Shown here piece after piece: positions 28,892 through 40,117 of a DNA stretch of 64,000 bases. Location of the stretch: positions 2,082,001-2,146,000 of the forward strand of contig JAZGTH010000071.1 of NCBI GenBank assembly GCA_036877525.1. Direction: 5' to 3'. The stretch is from Chromobotia macracanthus. Lineage: Eukaryota; Chordata; Actinopteri; Cypriniformes; Botiidae. A program made the translations under genes and the position numbers. The notes under the pieces are model-generated. The model was not told the DNA's origin and made no database searches. It saw only the letters and a program-made list of their open reading frames with translations. Positions within the stretch are counted from its first letter, which is position 1. Each line of letters starts with the position of its first letter.

Positions 28892-28895
28892 ATAT
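28639..28895. repeat. Compound (TA)n/(CA)n tract
   Basis: Several TA runs are separated by short CA runs and by two related spacers containing GGTCCA. They lie between exon 1 and the intronic CpG-rich patch. Reads through such a tract often misassemble, so its length may be uncertain. Confidence 0.9.
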
Positions 28896-29094
28896 GGATA
28901 CTTATATAGCACGTTTGTTAGACAGTCTATAGGTAAACACACACATCTATAGGTTGTTCTATAATAATAGAAAACATGCTACTTTACAAACATTTAACGC
29001 ACAAATCAGCGCAAGTTTCAGCACAAAGTGAACGTTACATTAACGTTGCGCCGCGACCTTCTTTCGACGTTTCCGACGCACCGCAGACACTCAC

Positions 29095-29153
29095 ATTTTC
29101 TGGACGGGCTTCTTCCGCTTCTTGATCGCGTACACGCCGATGCCGCCCGACAT
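29095..29153 (-). CDS. ahr2: Aryl hydrocarbon receptor, coding exon 1 (N-terminus with basic NLS)
   Basis: Reading the minus strand from ATG at 29153 gives a 19-residue N-terminus, MSGGIGVYAIKKRKKPVQK, plus two bases (AT). It stops at a strong GTGAGTG donor. The ATG has an A at -3, a favourable start context. The segment Y8-A9-x-KKRKKPVQK aligns by eye with the N-terminus of vertebrate AHR, where the basic cluster is part of the bipartite nuclear localisation signal. The two trailing bases join the first base of the bHLH exon at 21717 to form a Met codon, so the phases agree. AHR is a cytosolic ligand-activated bHLH-PAS factor that enters the nucleus, pairs with ARNT and binds dioxin-response elements. 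The position equal to human Ser12, a reported phosphorylation site beside the NLS, is Ile10 here. The AHR assignment is firm; the AHR2 clade call rests mainly on exon 2. Confidence 0.88.
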
Positions 29154-29364
29154 GGTCGCCCGGTGCCCGCGAGAAGTCCTCCGCGCGACGCGCGCGTCGA
29201 GTCCCGTTTCACGTGAAGCGTCGTGCGTTGTGCGGCGCGCGCGTCCGGTAAATCCTCTTACATGGAGCCGAACGGTACTTCCGGTCGGGTGTAAGTCCTG
29301 TCCGCGCGGCTACCGTACACCGACAACCGTTCAGAGTCGGTGCGGGGACGTTTTCGTGCTCCGG

Positions 29365-29374
29365 TGGCGTGAGT
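29365..29374 (+). promoter_or_regulatory. Dioxin-response-element-like site upstream of AHR
   Basis: TGGCGTGAGT matches 9 of 10 positions of the dioxin-response consensus (T/G)NGCGTG(A/C)(G/C)A, including the invariant GCGTG core. It lies about 210 bp upstream of the ATG. A single short motif is weak evidence for binding. Confidence 0.35.
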
Positions 29375-29456
29375 CGAGCCAATTTTCCTCCTTCCTTTTC
29401 TGTTTTTTTCAACCCGTCACTCTCTAGTGGCTCCGAACGAGCCCCGCAGGCGGCCG

Positions 29457-29544
29457 ATTGGCCGGAGCGTCCGCGCCTCGGCCAATCAGAGCCTCCGGTG
29501 GCGTCTCGGGCGCCAGGCAGGTAAGCCGGACGCGACGCGATTGG
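29457..29544. promoter_or_regulatory. Three CCAAT (NF-Y type) boxes
   Basis: Three boxes lie about 300-390 bp upstream of the AHR ATG: ATTGG at 29457-29461, CCAAT at 29482-29486 and ATTGG at 29540-29544. Each has typical flanks (GATTGGC or CCAATCAG). Clustered CCAAT boxes in a CpG island are typical NF-Y sites. Function is inferred. Confidence 0.5.
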
Positions 29545-31675
29545 CTGACGGCGTTTTCAGGAAATCGTAAACAGAGGAGCGCTTTTAAGGTGGACCGGAG
29601 AAAAACAAGCGCCGCTGATACGGTAACAGGACGGAGCGACGCGTCGTATAAAGCCTATAATTACATTTTATTTTTAACTGTTATGAAGAACACGTACATG
29701 AGAAAATACAAAATGGGGGGAAAGACGTTTAAAACGCTTAATAAAGTGTTATTAACATAATTAGTGGTCGTTTACTGCCATTACTGAAATTGTCCTGTTA
29801 TATGCGTGATGTTATTTTGTATATGCGCTCGCTTTGTGCGTGTTTTACTGTTACTGCTGTTATATCTCGTTTTCTTTCTTTTTGTAACAGGTCTGTTAGG
29901 TGGAAATGTTAATGGAAAGATTCTCATGCTGCTTTTATCACCATTTCACATTTTTTTTGCAACCAGACATTTTGCAAAATCTATCCAAAATTATTATATT
30001 CTGGCCCCTAGAGATGAATCATGTCCTTCCTTTATTGTAAGAATATATCAAGTTTTCACCAAATTTGATTCACTAGATAAAATCAGTCCAGCCACTCAGC
30101 ACAGTAAAAGTATTGCAAATAGAGGTATAATTCACATAACACAAATGTTAAAGCCTACATTTAATATTAAGGGTTGGAGTTTGTTCATTAACTCTAAGTG
30201 TGCACAATAGTAAACATGATTCTTGCACCACTAATAACAAGTTGTAAGAGAGACAGTTTGTTTCACATTGAACCTCACACTGAACACAATGCATGCAGCT
30301 ATAAATGTAATCTGTCAGTTTAGGTAAGCAGATAGGATGTGCCTCGGGCCTGTTTTACCCACATACGGTTTCTCTGCTTTATAATGGCTCGCTCATTGTG
30401 TGTGCGCGGGCGATTGTGTGTTTTGTGGACGTGCTTGTTACATTTTTTGCAGCCTCTCACTCTGCAAGTTTCTATGCAGGTTTCTGCATCTTCACCTAAA
30501 GTATCGTCTTTTCATCCACTGTTTATACAGCTAAAAACCAGGAAACACACACACAAAATGGACTGATAGTGAAAAATGGGGCGGAGGCTGGGGGGGAAGA
30601 GGTGAATTTGTAAACTGGAGCGTTTTCAACAATCCAAAAGTGAAACAATGCTGTTGTGTTCTAGCCTCTGTTAAGAGTGGTTGCTTTACAAAATTACTGG
30701 AATCAAAATCGGACATTTTTGAACACGCACCAGGAATGTAGACGAAAAGAGACGCCAGGGGTAAACACATGCCGTTTCATCTGTCCCTTACTGGCAAATG
30801 ATATTTTATCAGATCCGCAGGTTTACGAATCTTAGTTTTGGGTGACAAAACAGGTAGTGAACAAAAATCTCATAGACTTAAATAGTATGGGGGGCCCCGA
30901 GTATCCAGAGACCAAAATATCATAACTTGCTTTGGGTTCTCGTATTTGCCACACAGCAACACGCCAAAACATGCGGTACACCTTAGAAACTTGCACCCAA
31001 GACAGCACAGCATCACGGTGGTGAGATGGGGAATGAATGTAATTTATTCTAACCCAACCGGTGGAGAAAGAAGTTCATGTATCCCCTAAAAAGTGTAACC
31101 ACGGTGACTAAACACTGGTTAAACCAACTGGGTGAGTTTGGTATCTGTTTGTCTAACCAATGGAAGATGGTGAGTGTTCTTTTAATTCAGTTTGACACTG
31201 ACAGGGCAGAAAACACACATTTTAAAAATCTTTGTCCATGTTCATGTAAACTGAAGCTCTGAATATCACTTTTATTTAAAAAATGCACCTCACAGGATAC
31301 AGGGAGGGGAACGGTTGCTCTGGCCAGCGTGTGGGAAGTTTCCAGGCATTGCTCATTAACTCTGTGAGGTCTGTGAATGACAAAGGGATTTTCTGTTCCA
31401 TAAAAAGCAGTATCGGTCTTCCGTACACAGTTTACTGTTTACTGTGTGGTGATTTGTCAGCCTGATGTTTAAAAGTCCGGTCATGCAGCGAGAGGGAAAA
31501 TAGATGCTAAAATGCTTACAGTTTGAGACAGTGAATTAAAGTCATTATAGATGTGTTCAAACACATAGATACTGTAGGCCGACCTTGAGAAATTAATTAT
31601 AAGTATTGCCAATTAAAAAAAGGGTGTAAGGGTGTAACTGATAAGATGAAATGTCAAAATATCGAACAAAGTTTA

Positions 31676-31745
31676 CCATGGTAACCACCTAGCAACACCC
31701 TAGCAACCCCATAGAAACATGCTTAAAATAATTATGAAGAATTTA
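31676..31745. repeat. AGCAACACCCTAGCAACC-type repeat, copy A
   Basis: CCTAGCAACACCCTAGCAAC followed by CCATAGAAACATGC. Related copies lie at 34760-34800 (reverse strand), 36775-36925 and 42715-42800. This short-period repeat style is common in cyprinid genomes. Confidence 0.6.
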
Positions 31746-33189
31746 GCAACCCCTCACTAGCGTTCTACTGTAGCATCATAGCTGTGACTTGCATAGGCAA
31801 ACAGCACTCTCATTTTCTTGAGGAAATAAAATAATTAGTAATTGTTTACATTTATTTTCAAAGCAACAGAAAACCGGACGATCCGTGTTTTCTCAGCTTG
31901 ACTTGAGAACTTTCCAGAGAGCATCTTCTGGAAAAATCTGAAAATCTGACCTTTTGTACAAAACAGTTTGCATGTTTAATGTCACAAATTCACTTATCTG
32001 ATTAGCCGCCTATAAATAGTGCAGAATTGTAAATATTTCTCCTTTATTTTACGTCACGCTGTTTCTTTGTTTTACATTTTTCAGAATCCTAAAACGTTCT
32101 GTTTATTTACAGGTTTAAATTAGATTTGAAGTCGCAGAATTTCAAAGTGGCTTCGTCTTGTGACCTCACTGTATCTGTATTGTAATGTCATGTTCAGCAC
32201 ACACCACTGTGACCCGTACTGTCTAAAGCAGGATTTTTGATGTAATCCCAATAAATAAAACGTGACGTTAACATTTGTTCGCTTTTAAAACATGTTTCTC
32301 CTTCCAAGGTTTAACACAGACATCAGGCCGTGATTTGGTTACCCTGCCTGTCCCGCACAAACACACACAGACACACACAGACCCGTGAGCGTTGTGATAA
32401 ATACACAACACACACCCTTGGACAACATAACAAAAGCATTGGTCACACTCCAGTGAGTCACCTTTAAATAAAACAGCCAGGCCAACGAATCCAACCCTGA
32501 GAAAAGATGTGTGGTCTATTTACTGGGGTGATAGCATGAGAACATAAACACAAAGTCGTCATTAGCAAAACGGCCCTCCTGGATGGATGTGCACACACGG
32601 TTAAACACAGTTAGGTCTGGTGAACTCTGCGTGCCGTTTCGAGAGAAGACGCCACATTTTGGAGGCAGACGCACAGTCGCACCTAATTATCTTCCATCTG
32701 CCAGTTTCCTGCAAGCTGAACAAAGCAGGTGATTGTTGTCAACAGACAGCACAAGACTCCTCCGTCGATTAAACAGGACCCAGATACCTGGAAAAATACA
32801 GAGCTTTGTTCAGGCCAGTGATAACAATCTGAAGTAAATGAATAGATAAGCTCCGCCCACCCCTCCCAAACGGCCCTCTTAGGTAAACGAAGATTTCAAA
32901 AGGAACTCGAGTGGACGGCCCTTAAAAAAGTGACGTGAGCTGTAAGTAAACATTTTTTGTTTACTTGCTGCCACAGATACTTTAGGGTTGTAGGATTAAA
33001 ACATTATTTGGTGCTTGGTAATATGTCAGCTGCTAAAATATATAAATAAGTAAAGCTTGCATTTCAGGGCTGGTTCTAACTAACCTCTAGCATGAGGTTT
33101 TTTAAGTAGTTCATTTGTATTGATTTCTCTCCATTTATCTTGTTTTGATGGCTTGAAGATGGAACGGTATATCTGTTGCCAAAAATGAA

Positions 33190-33410
33190 AGGTCTGTCAT
33201 CTTTTACTCACCTTTATGTCGTTTCGAACCCATATTACTCTATTTCTTTTGTCGAACAAAAAAGCTGATTTTTTTTTACTTTTTTTTTGCATTTCTTTAA
33301 AAACGAAACAAACACAAGCAAAATAGTTGGACCAAAATAGTTGCCCAATATAATGCATTTTACATTCAATGCAAACCTCACAAAAGTCACGGAGCTGATC
33401 TTTGAAATCT
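33190..33410 (+). repeat. Cyprinid-type dispersed repeat (TTTACTCACC family), diverged
   Basis: TTTTACTCACC, then ATGTCGTTTCGAACCCATAT, and a Phe-like TTTTGTCGAACAAAA block in the order seen in the copy at 37.6 kb. Family membership is by recall of the ATTTACTCACCCTCATGTCG core common in cyprinid sequences. Confidence 0.5.
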
Positions 33411-34289
33411 CTCAGCATGCATGTTTATGATGTATATGAGGAAATATGAGAATATTTATGTTTTGAATTAAATAGTTGTTAAACTTGTAACCAGTCCAGC
33501 ACACCTCAGTGGCCGTGTGAGAGTACAATAACAGGTACTGTTACATTTACAGTTCAGGCTGCTCAGTTTAACTGCAAAAGAAACGTTTCTCTGTAATAAC
33601 AGGAGTTAATAATTAAAGTCAGATCTGCTGCCGATGCATTTATAACACTGGAAAAATCTGACACCTCGTTTAATTGAGAGCTAAAACAAACCTACAGGCT
33701 TTCCGTTCGCCTGGCTGATTTGGCGAAACGCCATTTTTGTACCACTAGATTTGTTCACCAGGAAACGTTTGGCAATCGTTTGCCAAACAACTGCCACGTC
33801 TTTACAACAGCGGCTCTAAACGGGCATCCATTGGCCAGTGCAGGGAAAATACTTGCAGTTTGTGAAAGGAAATGTAATCTTGTGTTACCATAGAGATGTA
33901 ATGTTTAATTACAAACAAAACCAGCAACCAGTAAACTGTGGTTTATGTTGTGCTACCCTCCTGATTCTGCTCTGATGACTTTGTGTTAGGAAAAAAGAAA
34001 GAACTAATATAATTGTTACCAATAGGCCAAACAGATCTGGGAATGAGCTCCAACATGTGCTTTAGAAGACAGAAATGAGTTTGGGTTCATGTTATGACGG
34101 GGCGTCTGGTTCTTTGGGGATGAGGGACATTTATGGTCCTCACCATCACGCCATTCTAAATCTGTACAAGTCTGCACTTTAATGCCCTGTTTCAGATCTT
34201 CTGAAGCCACACGATAGCTTTGTGTTCATGATCTGTTGTAGCTTTAAAATGTATCTAATCTTTAAACATTAACAAACATTAACAGCATG

Positions 34290-34592
34290 AGGTCAGAAGA
34301 GGTAAGGTGAAGTAGAGGAGAGAGAAAGAGAGGCACAGACAGTATATGAGGTCAGGAGAGATGATATGAGGCAGAAGAAAGAGAGGCACAGACAGTATAT
34401 GAGGTCAGGAGAGATGATATGAGGCAGAAGAAAGAGAGGCACAGACAGTATATGAGGTCAGGAGAGATGATATGAGGCAGAAGAAAGAGAGGCACAGACT
34501 GTATATGAGGTCAGGAGAGATGATATGAGGCAGAAGAAAGAGAGGCACAGACAGTATATGAGGTCAGGAGAGATGATATGAGGTAGAAGAGA
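34290..34592. repeat. 53-bp minisatellite
   Basis: Units begin with GGTCAGGAGAGATGATATGA at 34350, 34403, 34456, 34509 and 34562, each exactly 53 bp apart. Four are complete and one is a partial final unit. A diverged unit precedes them from 34290. Units are nearly identical, implying recent expansion. Confidence 0.93.
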
Positions 34593-34759
34593 TTCTGTTG
34601 CTAGTGTTTGATTCTGTTTTACAGATGCAACATTTCCAGACGGTCCAGATACACACAGAGCCAAGATTCCTCAACACAGGAAGAAAAGAGACAGAAAATA
34701 TAAATATTGATTAAAATAAATAAACTAGATCTGGACATTTTTTAAAAACATTTGAATAG

Positions 34760-34800
34760 CTAAGGTGGTTGCTATGGTGTTTTTGTAGATGGAAGGGCAT
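34760..34800. repeat. AGCAAC-type repeat, reverse-strand copy
   Basis: GGTGGTTGCTATGGTGTTTT is the reverse-complement form of the AACACCATAGCAACCACC words seen at 36.8 and 42.7 kb. Confidence 0.5.
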
Positions 34801-35403
34801 TGTGAGTGGTTTCTTCCTCAATCCATAGTCTTTTCTACTTGTTTTATTTTCTGCAAGGTAAAAAGCACATATTAATAATACTATGATTATTTTCTATAGT
34901 AAAAATGTATGTATACACATGCACGACAAGTTAAGAGTCACAGGCACCACCAAACTAAATAACTGTACAATTGTAGATAAATCAAAACTTACAGAGCTTG
35001 GAGTCAGTTTTTAATGTCTGAACTCAGAAAGCTTCAGTCGGAGCACGGTATGCATGTGACCTCTCTCAGTTAAAATGCACATTTGTGTTACAGATCACCA
35101 TTTAAGCCCTAAAACCTCTCCAATGCATTTTTGCGAAGGGTTTCTGAGTCTCTGTTTGGTCAGGTACAATCCGGCCTCTGTGTAAGCTGCTGTCAATCAA
35201 ATTAAGCACTGCGATTAAGAAAGCAACGCCAGTGTGTTTTTCTATGTTGTGTGAGTGATGAAAACAGTTTAGATAAGAGAAGTCACAGGAGTGTCGTAAC
35301 AATAAACCTGTATGGACAGACTTGCACAGATCTGCTTATACTGATGGAGTAATACATCCAATAAATCTTTCTTACATGAACACACATGTTGTTTTACACA
35401 TTA

Positions 35404-35408
35404 AGAGA

Positions 35409-35507
<99 letters not shown>

Positions 35508-35529
35508 AGAGAGAGAGAGAGAGAGAGAC

Positions 35530-35579
<50 letters not shown>
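35404..35579. repeat. (GA)n microsatellite
   Basis: About 175 bp of GA with a few ACTGA, ACAGA and GAAGA interruptions. The Ser/Leu open frames on the minus strand are artefacts. Confidence 0.92.
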
Positions 35580-35582
<3 letters not shown>

Positions 35583-35799
35583 ATAAGGACTGATTGTGGC
35601 ACCCAACACAAATGAATGAGCGTGTTATTTAGGAAAGCAGCAGGTTTTGTCGTGTATTCCTCATTTTTTGGCTTTGACAGAGAAATCTGAAATCTTTGAA
35701 GAGCTCGTAAATGATGCTTTAATTGTTTGTTTTGATGAATTCTAGCCAAAACAAGCGCGTTTTAATAAAACACTATTAAAACAAAGTACGAGCCCAACC

Positions 35800-35813
35800 G
35801 CGCCATCTGGTGG
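35800..35813 (-). promoter_or_regulatory. CTCF-like motif, minus orientation
   Basis: The minus strand reads CCACCAGATGGCGC, matching all 14 positions of the CTCF core CCASYAGRKGGCRS. The surrounding sequence is not a recognised repeat. Binding is inferred from sequence only. Confidence 0.55.
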
Positions 35814-35874
35814 CCACATGAAGAACAACACAAACATGCGCGCATATAAACTGATATGACTCGCAGCTTTCTTC

Positions 35875-35875
35875 A

Positions 35876-35910
<35 letters not shown>
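35875..35910. repeat. (CTGT)n microsatellite
   Basis: Perfect tetranucleotide run of about nine units, followed by imperfect CTAT/CTGT units. Confidence 0.9.
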
Positions 35911-36774
35911 TTTCTTTTGTCTATCTGTGTATCTGTATGTGTGCAAAGCAGACCAAACACTGCTTTATCATCTGCTATCATCTGTCAGACTCAATAAAAC
36001 CTTTTATTTCCCTTAACTAAACTTTACAGAAAACAACATGACTACATTCTTCACCTGAAAACATGAACAAATGTAGCAGATCTGATACCACGAGTAAGAC
36101 CTGGTAACATCAACAAAGCGTGTGTCAGAAGTCAAAAGTACCTTCATCACAGATCAGACCTGGAAACTGAAAAGGATTGTGGGTAGATAAAGCAGCAGTA
36201 CTCTGTCCAGACGGGCAGTGAAAGCTGAATGTGTCCGTGTGCCGTATTAAATGATTCATGAGTTGTAGGGCGTCTTATGAGGTCTGAGTTGCAAAAACAG
36301 CTGCAAAATAGACGCTCCTCATATTTGTGATTTGGTAGCACTCAAAAGTTCCAAAAACAAGCCACATTTCCTCTTTATCATTAACATATGGGATGAATAC
36401 TGAATTAAGAAACACACACACACAGCCTATAACAGCTGTCTCAAATGTTTTGACTCCCTAAACTAGTCCGTTTGTTTCGTTAATTAGTGGCAGATGGTTG
36501 GGGTTAATGTAACTGATCATATCCCTGCCTCCATTATGTGTGTATAAAAAATAAAGGCAGAAATGGTCTTTAAAACGTCCTGGTGGATGATTAAATGGGC
36601 AACAATAATGACCTGTTTTAAACCTAGAACACATATTATTATGAAGACGTAGAGGTGAGCTCTTCACTTGAACCAGTCACCACCTTAAAACCTTTTCCAG
36701 CTGGAAAACCATATCAGCTATGTAGTATTGCTCTTATACCTCACAGAACACCTGAGCAAGCTCATTAAAATGTA

Positions 36775-36925
36775 CCAGCAACTTCTTAGCAACACCCTAG
36801 CAACCACAATAGTTAAAAAACACTTAGAAGACTTTAGCAACTGCATAGCAATGCTTTAAAAAAACACTAAAATCACTTTAGCAACTGCATAGCAATGTAC
36901 TCAGAACACCATAGCAACGGACATG
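36775..36925. repeat. AGCAACACCCTAGCAACC-type repeat, copy B
   Basis: TTAGCAACACCCTAGCAACC, then ACTTTAGCAACTGCATAGCA twice, then CCATAGCAAC. The period is irregular, about 45-50 bp for the middle units. Confidence 0.65.
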
Positions 36926-37604
36926 TTTTGCTCGATATCAGTCACATTTCCTTCACAAACCGTCTCTCTCTCTCACTGATGAATCATACATGACTGCCGG
37001 TGCTCCTCATCCTTGTAGGCGTGAAATGAAGCTTTCGAAAACAAATCCATCCTGATCCACCCTTCATTTTTTAAACGAGGGATTATTTCTGTCCCATCAG
37101 AAATAAAAGCCGCTGTCAGGGTAGCGGTTCGCGTTCTGTCTGTACACCTTCCAGAATCAGGATTTCAGTCATCTGATACAAACCATTTGTTTTTCTTCCC
37201 TCCAACGTCCATCCCTCAACATCAACCCTCTCGAATCTCAAAACGCTAGATTTCTGAACACCTCCACATGTTTTGTGGAGTCTGAGGCCTGCGAGAGTTT
37301 GGACTGTGCAGACACTGTGTTATATATCTTCATATGTTTCATTAGAAAGGCCCAGGGGCCTTTTCATCTGTGTATGAAAAACAGAGCGTGGGCTGATTGT
37401 GTTGTGTGCTTAAGGTGGAACTGACAGGTACACTGTGCAGTCATGTTGATGTGGGCCACAGCTCTGCAAAAAGGCCACGGGGTCATAGCCATAGTCAGTC
37501 AACCTGATTGGTTAAATGAAAATTCAATAAGAAAAAAATCACCATTACCAAGTGTGAGAGAAAGGTAGAGATAAAATCGTTTGGACTCGCACCTCAAAAA
37601 CTCT

Positions 37605-37870
37605 TTTCAAGAATAGTTCAGTAAAAAAATAACTTTCTTTGGTCATTTACTCACCCTCTTGTCGTTCCAAACTCACATAACTGTCTTTCGTTTGTGGAAC
37701 GTTTGTGTTCTTTTCTACACGATGCAAATTAAACAGAGACAGACAATAAACACCATAAAAAGTATATATGTACAAATATGAATTATATTTTACTACATTT
37801 CATGTAGCTATATTAAAGCTTTTTGTGAAGAAAGCCAGAGTCTCCATTCACTTCACTGTATGGAGAAAAC
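37605..37870 (+). repeat. Cyprinid-type dispersed repeat (TTTACTCACC family)
   Basis: AAGAATAGTTCAGT, then CATTTACTCACCCTCTTGTC and GTTCCAAACTCACATAACTG, ending in CCATTCACTTCACTGTATGG. This is a well-ordered but diverged copy of the same family as 33.2, 47.1 and 61.8 kb. Confidence 0.65.
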
Positions 37871-38384
37871 GTCCAGGTGATCTTGAAAAATAATTGTACA
37901 AATAACAAACAGCTCAATGATTTTGCTCAATGACAGTCATAATCTCATCGTTTCTCTTTATTTCATGTCATTTTAAAGGCGTTTGTGTTATTTAACGTCT
38001 TTAGATCTCTGAGCCAAAAGTGTTAAAACAGATTATTAGCTCAACACGTCCTATCAGAAAGTCCCCGACTTACCGCTGGATAGAAAATCACAGAGGACAA
38101 CAGATTCAGATTAAACGGACGGGGATTTTGATTCAGTTAGTCTGTGCTACACGAGCTGAAATTGATTTACATGTGTGATATTCAAATTTTAGATGTTTTA
38201 AAGGGTTTAGTTTTAGGGCTGGGAAAATGCAACGTGAAATCTTTTAATGGAGAATGTGTAAGAGTGAATTTATTAAATCTGGACTGGATTTTGCTAACTA
38301 AAGCACAGAGACTATTTACTCAGTAGCTTTACAAGAATTATAGTTAATAAACACTTTTCTTGTATTTATTTAGAGGACGATCTA

Positions 38385-38543
38385 TTCTTGCACTTAGAAA
38401 ATAAGTATTCTTAAGCTAAAAAGTAGCTACTTTTTAGTTACTTGCAGTGTTACAAACTGCTTTTCAAAAGTTGTGGAAATAGCTTGACTGCCGGTTAACT
38501 AACTTATGAGTAACTTTAACCTTAACACAGCTTCCCAACACTA
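38385..38543 (-). mobile_element. hAT-type MITE remnant (AGTGTTGGGAAG end)
   Basis: The minus strand starts AGTGTTGGGAAGCTGTGTTA, followed by AAGTTACTC and AAAGTAGCTACTTTTTAG. This fits the CAGTGTTGGGGAAG-type ends of fish hAT-derived elements. The opposite terminus is not clear, so the extent is approximate. Confidence 0.4.
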
Positions 38544-39025
38544 GTATATTTCAGCACTAGTGTATCTTTGTTGACATTTCAAATGTCTTTTTGTCACCTT
38601 CACCAGCGTTTTGATACTCTGTATTTATCTGGTTTTCAGAAGTTGCTATTTGCCTCTCTGTATTTCCGTTCAGGTCCAGTTAATGTATTTTAGTGCCAAC
38701 TGCATTCCGATCCAAACCCTAACACAGCGTCTGTACGGCGTTCCCGCATGTGTAGCCCTCACAGCATCCCATGACATGATGAAGAGTCTCGGCGGGGGAT
38801 TCACAAGGATTGAACCGCGCTCACTGATGGGCGTTTAGTGTTAGCACCTCATTCAGTGAAGGAATTATGCAAATGAGGTAAGGTATAAGTTCTTTCACAA
38901 AATCGGTCCTGAGCTCAATTTGTAATGTTTTTAACAGCATCACTGTAACACAATCATGCAGAAACTGCAGATCGTTCACTCTAGATCTTTACAACTCCAA
39001 TAATTCCTTCACCATCATTGTGATC

Positions 39026-39044
39026 GAGAGAGAGAGAGAGAGAA

Positions 39045-39093
<49 letters not shown>
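39026..39093. repeat. (GA)n microsatellite
   Basis: GA run with one AAAAGAGAAA interruption. Confidence 0.9.
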
Positions 39094-39095
<2 letters not shown>

Positions 39096-39589
39096 TGATC
39101 TGCATAAACATCAAAATGTGTAATCTTCATTTTTAGATCTTTTCCAACATTGCTCATAATCTTGGGTTTTACAGTGGTTGATCAACACGCCCACCCAAAT
39201 ACAAACCCGAGCACCTTTCATATCATTCAGATCTTATGTCTTCGAGCAAAATCGCTCTGTTTTCATCTCTCCTTTCTTCACACTCTTTCCACCCTCCCTT
39301 CTTCTTATTGTGTTGGCGAGGAGCCCCTGCCAAACTCTGTGGCTGTGTGGTTTGGTTGGAAAGCACTCGTTCTCTTTCTCTCTGTCTGGCATGGGTGCAG
39401 CGCTGGGCCTCTGCGTCTGTGCAGACACACACAAACACACACACACGCTTCTCTTCGCACGCGAGGTGCGGTGTGGGCCAGTGGTCTCAGACATTCTCAG
39501 GTGGTGACTTCAGGAGGGAGAGTCTACAACCACAGAGCTCCTGGGAACACGGACTGGAGGGGCTCTTTAGGAGGTGTATAAGAGGAAGG

Positions 39590-39627
<38 letters not shown>

Positions 39628-39650
39628 TTTCTCTCTCTCTTTCTCTCTGT
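39590..39650. repeat. (CT)n microsatellite
   Basis: CT run with TTCTTTT interruptions. It opens a roughly 530-bp pyrimidine-biased stretch that ends in the CTCCT array. Confidence 0.88.
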
Positions 39651-40041
39651 CCACTCTTGGCTGTTTTTAGCTGCCGATCATCTGGTGTTGATTAGATTCC
39701 TGCCTCCCCTGTTGACATGAGCTTTGAGATGATGGCGTCTCCTCTCTGTCTCATCTCACTTCACTTCTCATCTATCCTCCTCCAGTTCTCTCAAGTCTGT
39801 TTTTCTCATTTCATCTCATCAACTAATTTTGTGTCATTTTCTGTTTCCCAAGCATTTTATCATCTAAACTCATCTGTCTTTGTTTTGCTTGTCTTGTCTC
39901 CTCTATTTTTCTCTCATTTTGTCCTTCAGTTTCTCTCTCATTATAACTCGTCTCTGTTTCTCTCTCATTTTGTCCCCTATATTTCTCTCTTATTTTGCCT
40001 CATCTACTATTTCTCTCTAATTTTTTGTCTAATTTTTTTTT

Positions 40042-40117
40042 TCTCCTCTCCTCTCCTCTCCTCTCCTCTCCTCTCCTCTCCTCTGTCCTCTCCTCTCCTC
40101 TCCTCTCCTCTCCTCTG
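40042..40117. repeat. (CTCCT)n pentanucleotide array
   Basis: CTCCT units run for about 75 bp with one CTCTGTCCT interruption. Confidence 0.92.

Larger units (their letters stand above)
29040..29660 (-). promoter_or_regulatory. CpG island with AHR start codon and presumed promoter
   Basis: CpG dinucleotides are dense here compared with the AT-rich flanks, including runs such as GCGCGACGCGCGCG. The island covers coding exon 1 and about 500 bp upstream. No convincing TATA box on the minus strand was chosen, and CpG-island promoters commonly lack one. The exact transcription start cannot be read from sequence. Confidence 0.75.

Noticed and set aside
28594..28942. Tyr/Ile-rich open frames on both strands
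   Set aside because: Pure artefact of the TA/CA repeat.
29018..29212. 64-codon minus-strand frame overlapping AHR exon 1
   Set aside because: It is in a different frame from the AHR start and reads through the exon 1 donor. The AHR frame has the conserved residues and matching splice phase.
29458..29760. 100-codon plus-strand frame in the CpG island
   Set aside because: Stop codons are scarce in GC-rich DNA, and the translation matches nothing known. The splice signals nearby are discussed as a possible non-coding transcript instead.
35372..35749. 125-codon Ser/Leu-rich open frame on the minus strand
   Set aside because: It reads through the (GA)n tract, and the flanks show no domain or splice structure.
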